DNA of 64,000 nucleotides, from the NCBI RefSeq assembly GCF_051132615.1, contig NZ_CP152375.1, forward strand, positions 2,604,001-2,668,000, read 5' to 3'. The notes beneath the pieces are model-generated. The model had not been told where the DNA came from and searched no databases. It worked only from the letters and a program-made list of their open reading frames with translations. Made by a program: the position numbers and the translations under genes. The DNA is from G051132615 sp051132615 (GTDB lineage: Bacteria > Pseudomonadota > Gammaproteobacteria > Burkholderiales > Neisseriaceae). Below are positions 26,588-34,953 of this stretch, one piece after another; the first letter of the stretch is position 1, and every line of letters starts with the position of its first letter.

Positions 26588-27205
26588 ATGAATTTAGTAT
26601 CACTAAATCAAGATTTACAAGGAAAAACACCGGAGCAAATTATTGAATGGGGTATTGGTCAGGGTAAAAGCATGATTAGCACACATTTTGGTCCTTATGA
26701 AGCGGTACTGTTACATATGGTGACAAAGCTTAAACCTGATATTGACGTAGTATGGGTAGATAATGGGTTTTCCAGTAATGCAACTTATCGATTTGCCAAT
26801 CAATTAATTGAACAATTAAAATTAAATGTACATATTTTTGCCCCTAGTCGTACCAGTGCTTATTTAAATATACGCTATGGTGGACTTCCTGAATTAGATA
26901 CGCCAGAACATGATGAATTTACCCAGTTTTTAAAAATAGAACCCTTTAATCGAGCACTGGCAACATTAAATCCCCATATTTGGTTTACTGCCTTGAGGAA
27001 AGAACAGTCTGCTTTGAGGCAAGGTTTAGAGGTTGCCACAGAAGCAGGAGACAATTTAATTAAAGTGTCTCCAATATTAGATTGGACAGAGCAAGATATG
27101 CGGGATTATCTTACAAAGCATCATTTACCAAATGAGTTGGATTATTATGATCCCACAAAAGGCCCTCAAGGCAGAGAATGTGGTTTACATAAAGTCAAAT
27201 TTTAA
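26588..27205 (+). CDS. cysH: APS/PAPS reductase family protein CysH
   Basis: Reduces activated sulfate to sulfite with thioredoxin as donor. The 205-residue protein has the nucleotide-binding PP-loop fold (STHFGPYEAVLLHM, VIWVD-like VVWVDNGFSSNATY), ALRKEQSALRQGLEV, and the catalytic tail RECGLH with Cys198. It lacks the CC and CxxC pairs that hold the 4Fe-4S cluster in APS reductases, and is shorter than E. coli CysH (244). That would point to PAPS as substrate, but no APS kinase (cysC) is in the window. I recognise this short form from other betaproteobacteria; its exact substrate is open. AGGAGAG precedes the ATG, nine bases after sat. Confidence 0.87.
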   Translation: MNLVSLNQDLQGKTPEQIIEWGIGQGKSMISTHFGPYEAVLLHMVTKLKPDIDVVWVDNGFSSNATYRFANQLIEQLKLNVHIFAPSRTSAYLNIRYGGLPELDTPEHDEFTQFLKIEPFNRALATLNPHIWFTALRKEQSALRQGLEVATEAGDNLIKVSPILDWTEQDMRDYLTKHHLPNELDYYDPTKGPQGRECGLHKVKF

Positions 27206-27217
27206 ATAAAAACCATG

Positions 27218-27249
27218 AAAAAGCTGAATGATCTGAATTCAGCTTTTTT
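27218..27249. terminator. Two-way terminator between cysH and the converging peptidase gene
   Basis: Twelve-base perfect arms at 27218-27229 and 27237-27248 (core AGCTGAAT / ATTCAGCT) with loop GATCTGA, T run on the right and A run on the left. It stops cysH; read leftward it also has a T run. Its right arm overlaps the stop codon of the leftward gene. Confidence 0.9.
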
Positions 27250-29239
27250 AAAGCATATTAAGGCTTTGATATAAAAAAATAAAAATGATTGCTGACTCAT
27301 AAGCGGTCTCTTCTTGAGTTTGATTACCTGTATGACCACCATTTTCGCCTATATACAATAAAGCTTGTTGTCCTAGTTCTTTTAATGCGCAATAAAAAGA
27401 GATTGCATGAGATGGGTGAACACGGTCATCAGATAAACTGGTGGTCAGTAAAATAGGGGGATATTGAATACCTGATTGTAATTGATGCAGGGGGGATAGC
27501 TCAGCTAAAGCTTCGTATTCTTCTGGGTTGTTTGGATCCCCATATTCGGCAATCCAACTCATTCCTGCTGCAAGTTTATGGTAATGCAGCATATCCGTTA
27601 AAGGATTTTCACATACAACGGCAGCCATTTTTTCTGGTGAGCGAACGAATGCGCTGGCAACAAGTAAGCCGCCATTACTGCCTCCTTGTAAAGCTATTTT
27701 TTCAGGAGTACTTTTTTTTGTGTCAACCAGATGGTCAACAACAGCTAATAAGTCATCAATGCTTTTGAATTTATTTGTTTTTTGTGCAGCTTGATGCCAA
27801 TCTGGCCCATATTCACCACCACCTCGTACATTGGCAACAACAAAAGAGCCTCCTTTTTGTAACCAGTATTGACCAAATATACCTAGGTAATTTGGCAATT
27901 CTGGCATGTTAAATCCACCATAAACATAAATTAATGTGGGTGTTTGAGGCGTGGCTGTACTTCCGATCCAAAAGTAAGGAATACTTGTCCCATCTTTACT
28001 TTGGGCAAAATATTGCTCTGTTTTAAAAGAAGATGCATCAAAGGCTTTAGGTGCTTTTCTAATAATGCTGATTTCGTTATGGTTTAGATCAAGTGCGAAT
28101 AATGTGATAGGGGTCAGAAAATCATTATAGGCAAGATACAGCAAATTACCTCCCCAAGGCTGATCAATAATTTCTAATGTGCCCTGTGGTAAAGAAGGTA
28201 GGGGATGTTCGTGCCATATATGATCAGACCAATGCCATGCTTTTAGCTGGCTTTTAACTTGAGCAAGAAAATGCAATATAATGAAATGACGGGTCGTTTC
28301 AATACATTCTATTGCTTGAGTTTGTGTTGGTTCAAATAGTAAATGTGCGTTGCCTAATACACCTTTGTGAAGGCAAACGGCTAATAAACTGCCTGATAGA
28401 TAGGTTTGCTTGTTTCGTTGCCAAATACCATGAGTATGAATGATCAATTGGCCATATAAAAAACCAACAATTTCACAATGTTCAGGCAAAATTAAGGGGA
28501 TTATTTGTGCCTCATCTGTGATGAGATGGTATTTTTTATGAAAAAAATTTAGAGATTCTTCAATTAAATCAATAGGGCTACCTTGTGCATCTAAATAACG
28601 CCAAGCATCAACCATGGTATTGGTTTGCGCTGTTTTAAAGATTGGCGTAGCCTCTTCAAAATTTTGCCCTCGGTATAATAACCATACTTCAGAAGCATAG
28701 CCCGCATCAGTTACTTGTCTTTGATCCCATGCAGGGCAAACCCATACGCTGTCTTCATCTTTCCATGAAATTTGGCTTTTCCCTAAAGGAAAATGAAAGC
28801 CATTTTCGACAATTTTACCTGTTGATAAATCAAATTCAAGAGTAAATGCACCATCTTGCCCATTTGGGCTTAAGCTCAATAATACCTTACTTGGGTTAAG
28901 TGTATAATGGTTAACACCCGTTAAATACACATCTTCTGCTAAAATTGCATCAAAATCAGCCACTGAAAATAAAATTTGCCAATCAGGTATACCTGCCCTG
29001 TATGAAGGGGCTAAAGAGACTCTATATACCCCTTTAGGGTAGCGCTCATCTTGAAAGAAGTGATACATTTTGCCATTGTGTTCTTCACAAAAGGCTATAT
29101 TTTTATCATCTCGTAAATAGTTTACAATTCCTTGCTGAACTTCTATAAAGCGTTTATCTGTTTGTAAGTTATCTTGAATAGTTGTTTTAGCATGTGCAAT
29201 TTGTGCTTCAATTTTGCTGTCAAAAAAAATGTCCGTCAT
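27248..29239 (-). CDS. Prolyl oligopeptidase family serine peptidase (S9)
   Basis: Cytoplasmic serine peptidase of 663 residues; family members cleave short peptides after proline or basic residues. An N-terminal propeller domain (about residues 60-390) is followed by the alpha/beta-hydrolase catalytic domain. The catalytic Ser521 sits in GGSNGG, the Asp in SLSDDRVHPSH near residue 604 and the His in GENGGHTG near 634. RGGGEYGPDWHQA before the serine is typical of S9A proteins. There is no signal peptide. It starts eight bases after the transaldolase gene ends, so the two are cotranscribed. Substrate unknown. Confidence 0.9.
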   Translation of the reverse strand: MTDIFFDSKIEAQIAHAKTTIQDNLQTDKRFIEVQQGIVNYLRDDKNIAFCEEHNGKMYHFFQDERYPKGVYRVSLAPSYRAGIPDWQILFSVADFDAILAEDVYLTGVNHYTLNPSKVLLSLSPNGQDGAFTLEFDLSTGKIVENGFHFPLGKSQISWKDEDSVWVCPAWDQRQVTDAGYASEVWLLYRGQNFEEATPIFKTAQTNTMVDAWRYLDAQGSPIDLIEESLNFFHKKYHLITDEAQIIPLILPEHCEIVGFLYGQLIIHTHGIWQRNKQTYLSGSLLAVCLHKGVLGNAHLLFEPTQTQAIECIETTRHFIILHFLAQVKSQLKAWHWSDHIWHEHPLPSLPQGTLEIIDQPWGGNLLYLAYNDFLTPITLFALDLNHNEISIIRKAPKAFDASSFKTEQYFAQSKDGTSIPYFWIGSTATPQTPTLIYVYGGFNMPELPNYLGIFGQYWLQKGGSFVVANVRGGGEYGPDWHQAAQKTNKFKSIDDLLAVVDHLVDTKKSTPEKIALQGGSNGGLLVASAFVRSPEKMAAVVCENPLTDMLHYHKLAAGMSWIAEYGDPNNPEEYEALAELSPLHQLQSGIQYPPILLTTSLSDDRVHPSHAISFYCALKELGQQALLYIGENGGHTGNQTQEETAYESAIIFIFLYQSLNML

Positions 29240-29247
29240 ATTGATGT

Positions 29248-30309
29248 TTATCTTAGCAATTCCAGTAATTGTTTAAAGGCAGTATTAAATTGTTCTAATC
29301 CATCTTTTTGTAATTGTTCTGCCAATTGTTCTAAATCAATTCCTAGTTTTTGTACTTCGTCCAGAATTTGATATGCATCAGGGATGCCTTCAATTAATGA
29401 TATTTTAGCTGTTCCATGATCTAAAAACGCTTGTAAGGTTTTTTCTGGAACAGTATTGACTGTATGATTGCCAATTAGATTGTCCAGGTACATAACATCA
29501 GAATAGTTAGGATTTTTTGTGGTAGTTGATGCCCAAAGCAAAGAAGGCATTTGCGCACCAAGGCTATTTAGTTGTGCAAATACAGGCTGGCTACAAAAAG
29601 CCATCCAGTCCTGATAAGCTACTTTGGCCAAAGAAATGGCAGTTCTACCTTGAATATGAATAGGTAATTGTTGATCTAAAGCATGATCAATTCGTGATAA
29701 AAAGAAACTGGCGACCAGTTTGATCGTATTGATTTTACCACCATTTTCCTGACGAATTTTTAAGCCAGTACAATAAGCATGATAAACCGCCAATGTTTGT
29801 TTGCGTGAAAAAAGCAAGGTTACATTAACATTAATCCCCAAAGAAATAAGCTCAGTAATGGCTATGATACCTGCTGCTGTAGCGGGAACTTTAATCATGG
29901 CATTGGGACGATTGATTTTTTGCCATAATCTCTTCGCTTCTAAAACAGTTCCTTCTGGATCATGGGATAATTTAGGGCTCACTTCTAAACTGACAAAGCC
30001 AGCATTTGCACCACTTTGTTCATAAATAGGTAAAAGTAAATCGCACGCTTGGATAATATCCGCAATGGCCAAGTGTTCATACCGCTCTTTGGCACTTAGA
30101 TTTTGTTTTTTTAGCCAATGTACATCATCTTTATATAAAGTATCATTATGAATGGATTGATAAAAAATAGTTGGGTTTGAGGTGACACCACTGACACCCA
30201 AATCTAAGTATTGTGCTAAAGTGCCCCTCTCAATTAAAGAGCGAGATAGGCTGTCAAGCCAAATTTGTTGGCCAAATGATTTGAGTTCTTTTAAGTTTGA
30301 GTTTGCCAT
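29248..30309 (-). CDS. tal: Transaldolase
   Basis: Pentose-phosphate enzyme that moves a three-carbon unit between sugar phosphates through a Schiff base. The 353-residue protein shows the TalAB signature pieces GVTSNPTIFYQSI, the lysine motif NAMIKVPATAAGI and the later SFFLSRIDHALD and LLWASTTTKNP. It is of the longer transaldolase class found in cyanobacteria and actinobacteria as well as some proteobacteria, unlike the 317-residue E. coli TalB. First gene of a pair with the S9 peptidase; no functional link between the two is obvious. Confidence 0.93.
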   Translation of the reverse strand: MANSNLKELKSFGQQIWLDSLSRSLIERGTLAQYLDLGVSGVTSNPTIFYQSIHNDTLYKDDVHWLKKQNLSAKERYEHLAIADIIQACDLLLPIYEQSGANAGFVSLEVSPKLSHDPEGTVLEAKRLWQKINRPNAMIKVPATAAGIIAITELISLGINVNVTLLFSRKQTLAVYHAYCTGLKIRQENGGKINTIKLVASFFLSRIDHALDQQLPIHIQGRTAISLAKVAYQDWMAFCSQPVFAQLNSLGAQMPSLLWASTTTKNPNYSDVMYLDNLIGNHTVNTVPEKTLQAFLDHGTAKISLIEGIPDAYQILDEVQKLGIDLEQLAEQLQKDGLEQFNTAFKQLLELLR

Positions 30310-30426
30310 ATTTTGATTACTTTATAGAGTCAAAAACATTGAGTAAGAATATTGGGGTTAATATAACTGATTCACCCTGTTGATAAAAGAGTAAGCAGAT
30401 TATTTTTGATTAAATATTTATTCAAG

Positions 30427-30464
30427 ATGAAAAAAGAAGACCTAAAAAGATCTTCTTTTTTCAT
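30427..30464. terminator. Terminator after the small secreted protein gene
   Basis: Perfect 14-base arms at 30427-30440 and 30451-30464 (ATGAAAAAAGAAGA / its complement) with a ten-base loop. T runs lie in the 3' arm in either direction. It ends the leftward gene at 30480 and separates it from tal. Confidence 0.85.
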
Positions 30465-30479
30465 TATGTACGTCATTTT

Positions 30480-30794
30480 TTATTTTGCTTGGGTTATAGG
30501 AGATGCTTCTAAACCTGTGCTTTTAGCACAGCTGTTCAGTACATTTTCTATGGTTTTTTGATGTTGCTGAATTTCAGTGTCTGTAAGGTCATCTTTACCT
30601 GCAAGCAATTTGTTTAATTTAGGAATGGTACATTCACAATAACTTTTTGCCTGGGTTGTCGTAATGCTTTGCCCAGATGTGTTGGCCGCTTTTTGTGCCA
30701 GAATTTCATTTGTACAGTCTTGTACAGTAGGTGCTGCAAAAGCAACAGAAGTGAAGGTAAGGGCAATTAAAGCAAATAAATTATATTTTTTCAT
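30480..30794 (-). CDS. Small secreted protein with four cysteines, unknown function
   Basis: A 104-residue protein I do not recognise. Signal peptide ends at AFA near residue 20. The mature part is about 84 residues, helical in character, with four cysteines (in QDCTN, SYCECTIP and NSCAK), enough for two disulfide bonds in the periplasm. It is flanked by its own terminator and a 254-base upstream gap, so it looks monocistronic. The start is backed by a clear signal peptide but only a weak ribosome site (GAGAT). Some resemblance to small YARHG- or lysozyme-inhibitor-sized periplasmic proteins in size only; no function proposed. Confidence 0.75.
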   Translation of the reverse strand: MKKYNLFALIALTFTSVAFAAPTVQDCTNEILAQKAANTSGQSITTTQAKSYCECTIPKLNKLLAGKDDLTDTEIQQHQKTIENVLNSCAKSTGLEASPITQAK

Positions 30795-30992
30795 AATTAA
30801 GATCTCATTTCTTCAAAGTAGTTTGGTTTGTTATCAAAAAACAAAAGGGTTAGGGTTGTATAATAAAAAAACCGTGTGCAAATCTTAAATTTTAGGACTC
30901 CTATTAACGACAAAAGTTTATCATAAATACCAAAAATTAAGTAAAATGCTTATTTTTAAAGGATTTTAAATGAAAAATTATTTTCCTAATGG

Positions 30993-31020
30993 TTTAAAAT
31001 AGATTTAAAGTGGTTATAAT
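30993..31020 (+). promoter_or_regulatory. Candidate promoter of the adenosyltransferase gene
   Basis: TTTAAA at 30993-30998, a 16-base spacer and a perfect TATAAT at 31015-31020, about 28 bases before the ATG. No cobalamin-riboswitch-like structure fits in this short leader. Confidence 0.5.
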
Positions 31021-31048
31021 GATCACAAATGATGAAAGGATATAAATT

Positions 31049-31597
31049 ATGGGGTATCGGTTATCAAAAATTATTACCAAAACTGGTGATAAAGGTACAA
31101 CTGGTTTGGGAGATGGTTCTCGTGTCAGTAAAACTGCCGCACGTGTTGAGGCTATGGGTGATATCGATGAACTTAATGCGAGTATAGGCATGTTAATTTT
31201 ATCTGTTCCTGATTCTGGGATTGTTGAAAAATTGAGTGAAATTCAGCATGATTTATTTGATGTGGGCTCACAATTAGCCGTTCCTGGATATGAGCCTATT
31301 AGCTCAAAAACGATTGAACAACTGGAAGAGTGGGTAGGCCAACTACATGAGCAAATTGAACCATTAAAAGAGTTTATTTTACCAGGTGGTTGTCAGGCTG
31401 CCGCATATTGCCATTTATCCCGTGCCATTTGTCGCCGTGCAGAAAGACGAGTTGTTGCAACACAGGAATTAGAGGTTCTGGCTTTACCTTTACAATATCT
31501 AAATCGGTTGTCCGATGTTTTGTTTATTTTAGCTCGAGTTTTAAATAAGCAAGCCAAAGTGAGCGATGTATTGTGGCAAAAAAATCGAGGGAAATAA
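31049..31597 (+). CDS. pduO: Cob(I)alamin adenosyltransferase, PduO type
   Basis: Transfers the adenosyl group of ATP to cob(I)alamin, making coenzyme B12. The 182-residue protein has the ATP-binding start ITKTGDKGTTGLGDGSRVSK, then EAMGDIDELNASIG, and the ICRRAERRVV and LNRLSDVLFILARVLN motifs that line the corrin site. Length is normal. GAAAGGA lies eight bases before the ATG. No other B12 gene is near except the distant CbiM-like gene, so it may serve salvage of imported cobalamin. Confidence 0.94.
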   Translation: MGYRLSKIITKTGDKGTTGLGDGSRVSKTAARVEAMGDIDELNASIGMLILSVPDSGIVEKLSEIQHDLFDVGSQLAVPGYEPISSKTIEQLEEWVGQLHEQIEPLKEFILPGGCQAAAYCHLSRAICRRAERRVVATQELEVLALPLQYLNRLSDVLFILARVLNKQAKVSDVLWQKNRGK

Positions 31598-31604
31598 TGC
31601 GCTG

Positions 31605-32144
31605 ATGCAAAAATACCCATACTATCTAAGTCATTTTTTTGTATTTTTTGTTTGTTTATTTAGTCTTTTTTTTCTGGTGCAGTGTCGTGGTATTGAGCCT
31701 AGTGGAAATATTGTTAAGGTCGTTTTTGTGATCGATGGCGACACTGTGACTGTATTGACCCAAGAACAACAAAAAATCAAAGTAAGAATGGCTTATATTG
31801 ATGCGCCAGAACAAAAACAGGCTTTTGGACAAAAGAGCAAACAGTTTCTGAATCATAAGCTTTATGGTAAAGAGGTTCAGTTAGAAACATTTGGGCAAGA
31901 TCGTTATGGACGCACACTGGCTAGGGTTTGGTCGGAATCAGAAGATATAAATTTAACCATGATCCAAGAAGGGTTGGCTTGGCATTATCAGCAATATGCA
32001 AAAGACAAACAAAATCAGGAAAGTTATCTTCGTTATGAGCGAGCACAAGAACAGGCCGAAAGATTAAAAATAGGCTTATGGCAGGAAAAATATCCTACTG
32101 CACCTTGGGTTTTTAGAAGTAAAGAGTCAAAATCAAAAAAATAA
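31605..32144 (+). CDS. Thermonuclease (SNase) family protein, membrane-anchored or secreted
   Basis: A 179-residue nuclease of the staphylococcal nuclease fold. Residues 1-27 form a hydrophobic export signal ending in a cysteine (FFLVQC, a loose lipobox). The SNase domain follows: VVFVIDGDTVTV with the metal-binding Asp, RMAYIDAPEQKQ with the catalytic Arg-Asp region, DRYGRTLARVW and MIQEGLAWHY. I chose the ATG at 31605, eight bases after pduO, with GAGGG upstream; an earlier in-frame start at 31566 lies within pduO. It would degrade nucleic acid outside the cytoplasm. Cotranscription with pduO and zapE is likely. Confidence 0.88.
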   Translation: MQKYPYYLSHFFVFFVCLFSLFFLVQCRGIEPSGNIVKVVFVIDGDTVTVLTQEQQKIKVRMAYIDAPEQKQAFGQKSKQFLNHKLYGKEVQLETFGQDRYGRTLARVWSESEDINLTMIQEGLAWHYQQYAKDKQNQESYLRYERAQEQAERLKIGLWQEKYPTAPWVFRSKESKSKK

Positions 32145-32168
32145 ATAAAGATTGTTTTAGGAATTTGT

Positions 32169-33314
32169 ATGACGCAAAACACATCGCAACAAACATTTGT
32201 TCCCCCTCCATATGAAGGGCATAGCCCTTTGAGTTGGTATCAGTTAGCCAGTGAGCGGCCACAATTTATTCAAGATGATGCACAACAAAATGCCATTAGA
32301 ATTTTAGATGAGCTATGGCAAAATCTTGTGTATTTCAAAACGAAAAGAAAACGTATTTTAGGCAAAAATTTTTTTCAACCAGCATTACCAAAGGGATTGT
32401 TTTTATGGGGCGGTGTGGGTAGGGGTAAAAGTTTTTTAATGGATACCTTTTTTGCTACCTTACCTTATAAAAGGAAAAGAAGAGTTCATTTTCATGCATT
32501 TATGGCAGAGGTTCATGAGCGCTTAAAAACATTAAAACATCAGGAAAACCCATTGGATATTGTGGCAAAGAATATTGCCAAAGAAACAAGAGTACTGTGT
32601 TTTGATGAATTTCACGTGAGTGATATTGCAGATGCCATGATTTTAGGGCGTTTATTGGATGGGTTATTTAAATATGGTGTTGTGTTGATTGCAACATCGA
32701 ACTATGCACCAAAGGATCTTTATCCTGGTGGTTTAAAGCGAGACCAATTTATACCGACCATTAAATTGTTAGAAGAGAAACTCGATGTTATTCAAATGGA
32801 TGGTGGGCAAGATCATCGCCATAGAACACTGGTTAATGCGGGCGTATTTTTTATTCCAAATGATGCAAATAGCCATGAAAAAATGCATCAGCTTTTTGAA
32901 TCAATAACGCAAGGTCAAATACCAAGACCAGGCCAAATGGTGATTTTAGATAGACCAGTACATTTTTTGGGGGAGGCAGGGCAAACGATTTGGTTTGATT
33001 TTAAAGATTTATGTCTTGGGCCTCGTTCTCAGGCAGATTATCTTTATTTAGCTGAGCGATACGATACCGTGTTTTTATCGAACATTGTCCAATTAACAGC
33101 AACAGAGCGTAATGAGGCTCGTCGTTTCACTTGGCTTGTTGATGTGTTCTATGATTATAGGGTTAAATTGATAGCCAGTAGTGCTGTCAATGTGGATGAA
33201 GTTTATATTCAAGGTGATTTTTCGCAAGAATTTTTTAGGACTGCTAGCCGTTTAACTGAAATGCAATCAGAGCAGTATTTGGATTTACCCCATTTAAAAC
33301 TTAAGCCTGATTGA
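32169..33314 (+). CDS. zapE: Cell division ATPase ZapE (AFG1-like)
   Basis: AAA-type ATPase that associates with the FtsZ ring in E. coli; homologue of yeast Afg1. The 381-residue protein has Walker A GGVGRGKS near residue 79, Walker B VLCFDEFHVSDIADAM, sensor-like ATSNYAPKDLYPGGLKRDQF and the C-terminal SQEFFRTASRLTEM. Length matches E. coli ZapE (375). It starts 24 bases after the nuclease gene. Regulation not apparent. Confidence 0.94.
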   Translation: MTQNTSQQTFVPPPYEGHSPLSWYQLASERPQFIQDDAQQNAIRILDELWQNLVYFKTKRKRILGKNFFQPALPKGLFLWGGVGRGKSFLMDTFFATLPYKRKRRVHFHAFMAEVHERLKTLKHQENPLDIVAKNIAKETRVLCFDEFHVSDIADAMILGRLLDGLFKYGVVLIATSNYAPKDLYPGGLKRDQFIPTIKLLEEKLDVIQMDGGQDHRHRTLVNAGVFFIPNDANSHEKMHQLFESITQGQIPRPGQMVILDRPVHFLGEAGQTIWFDFKDLCLGPRSQADYLYLAERYDTVFLSNIVQLTATERNEARRFTWLVDVFYDYRVKLIASSAVNVDEVYIQGDFSQEFFRTASRLTEMQSEQYLDLPHLKLKPD

Positions 33315-33363
33315 TTAATTTTCTTTTTAAATGAACAAAATACTAGGGTTTTAAAGCAATTCT

Positions 33364-33372
33364 TGTTAGAAT
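33364..33372 (+). promoter_or_regulatory. ndk: Extended -10 promoter before ndk
   Basis: TG-T-TAGAAT, the same nine bases as in front of carA, placed about 38 bases before the ndk ATG. No clear -35. It could drive the long ndk-to-hflX block. Confidence 0.4.
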
Positions 33373-33409
33373 AATGAGTTTAAAGAAAATTGTGATGGAG
33401 TTTGTATAA

Positions 33410-33835
33410 ATGGCTGTTGAGTATACCTTATCTATTATTAAACCTGATGCAGTGGCAAAAAATGTTATTGGTAAAATTTATGATCGGTTTGAGTCTAATG
33501 GCTTAACTGTTATTGCCGCAAAAATGAAACACTTATCTAAACAAGAAGCTGAAGGTTTCTATGCAGTTCATAAAGACCGTCCTTTTTTCAAAGATTTAGT
33601 TGAGTTTATGAGTAGTGGGCCTGTCATGATACAAGTGTTAAAAGGTGAGAATGCTGTTTTGAAAAATCGTGAGCTTATGGGGGCAACAAACCCTAAAGAA
33701 GCGGCAATAGGCACGATTCGAGCAGATTTCGCCGCTTCAATAGAAGCCAATGCTGTTCATGGTTCAGATAGTTTAGAAAATGCAGCAATAGAAATAGCTT
33801 TCTTTTTTGCGCAAACTGAGTTAGTGCAAAAATAA
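33410..33835 (+). CDS. ndk: Nucleoside diphosphate kinase
   Basis: Balances nucleoside triphosphate pools by phosphate transfer through a phospho-histidine. The 141-residue protein has the family opening TLSIIKPDAVAKN and the active-site stretch IEANAVHGSDSLENA with the catalytic histidine. Length is standard. It opens the conserved ndk-rlmN-pilW-rodZ-ispG-hisS block, 17 bases ahead of rlmN. Confidence 0.97.
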   Translation: MAVEYTLSIIKPDAVAKNVIGKIYDRFESNGLTVIAAKMKHLSKQEAEGFYAVHKDRPFFKDLVEFMSSGPVMIQVLKGENAVLKNRELMGATNPKEAAIGTIRADFAASIEANAVHGSDSLENAAIEIAFFFAQTELVQK

Positions 33836-33852
33836 TTAATTATTGAAATGTA

Positions 33853-34953
33853 ATGCGAATAAATTTACTAGATTTTGATTTGGTTCAGTTAACGAAATAC
33901 TTCTCTTCTATAGAAGAGAAGCCCTTTCGTGCCAAACAAGTTTTAAAATGGATGCACCAAATGGGTGTTAATGATTTTGCACAAATGACTGATTTGGCCA
34001 AATCATTGCGTGCAAAGCTGACACAACATGCGCAAATTACTGTACCTGAATTATTGTTAGAAAAAATTTCTCAGGATGGTACGCATAAGTGGTTGCTCAA
34101 TGTTGGCACAGGAAATGGTATTGAGACGGTTTTTATTCCTGAAACAGATAGAGGAACACTCTGTATTTCCTCTCAAGTAGGGTGTGCTTTGGAATGTACA
34201 TTTTGTTCTACTGGGCGGCAAGGGTTTAACCGTAATTTAACGACAGCAGAAATCATTGGGCAGTTATGGTGGGCAAATAAAGCATTAGGTGTGACGCCCA
34301 AAAATGAACGAGTCATTTCTAATGTGGTGATGATGGGGATGGGGGAACCGTTAGCAAACTATGAAAATGTATTGTCTGCATTAAATATTATGTTGGATGA
34401 TAATGGTTATGGTTTATCGCGTCGTAGAGTAACTGTATCTACTTCTGGTATGGTGCCTCAAATGGATCGATTAAAAGAAGATTGTCCTGTTGCTTTAGCA
34501 GTCTCTTTGCATGCTTCAAATGATACCATTCGGGATAATATTATCCCTTTAAATAAAAAATACCCTCTAAAAGAGCTAATGGCAGCTTGCCAACGTTATT
34601 TGGTAAAAGCACCGAGGGATTTTGTAACCTTTGAATATGTTATGTTGCATCAAGTAAATGATGAAGTTACTCATGCAAGGCAACTCGTTGAACTGGTAAA
34701 AGAGGTTCCGTGTAAATTTAATTTAATACCTTTTAATCCATTTCCTTCTTCAGGGTATGAGCGTTCAAATTCTGAGCGTATTCGAGCATTTCGTGATATC
34801 TTACAAAATGCTGGCTTAGTAGTTACGGTGCGCAAAACCAGAGGCGATGATATTGATGCGGCTTGTGGGCAGTTAGCTGGGCAAGTAAGTGATAAAACTA
34901 AGCGCCAAGAAAAATGGATACAAATAGCCCAAAAGGGAGACAGTTGTGCGTAA
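33853..34953 (+). CDS. rlmN: 23S rRNA / tRNA adenine-C2 methyltransferase RlmN
   Basis: Radical-SAM enzyme that methylates C2 of A2503 in 23S rRNA and A37 of some tRNAs. The 366-residue protein shows the cluster motif CALECTFCSTG (Cx3Cx2C) near residue 115, GMGEPLANYENV, RRVTVSTSGMVP and, near the C-terminus, the second catalytic cysteine in IDAACGQL. Length is normal. The stop overlaps pilW by eight bases. Confidence 0.96.
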   Translation: MRINLLDFDLVQLTKYFSSIEEKPFRAKQVLKWMHQMGVNDFAQMTDLAKSLRAKLTQHAQITVPELLLEKISQDGTHKWLLNVGTGNGIETVFIPETDRGTLCISSQVGCALECTFCSTGRQGFNRNLTTAEIIGQLWWANKALGVTPKNERVISNVVMMGMGEPLANYENVLSALNIMLDDNGYGLSRRRVTVSTSGMVPQMDRLKEDCPVALAVSLHASNDTIRDNIIPLNKKYPLKELMAACQRYLVKAPRDFVTFEYVMLHQVNDEVTHARQLVELVKEVPCKFNLIPFNPFPSSGYERSNSERIRAFRDILQNAGLVVTVRKTRGDDIDAACGQLAGQVSDKTKRQEKWIQIAQKGDSCA

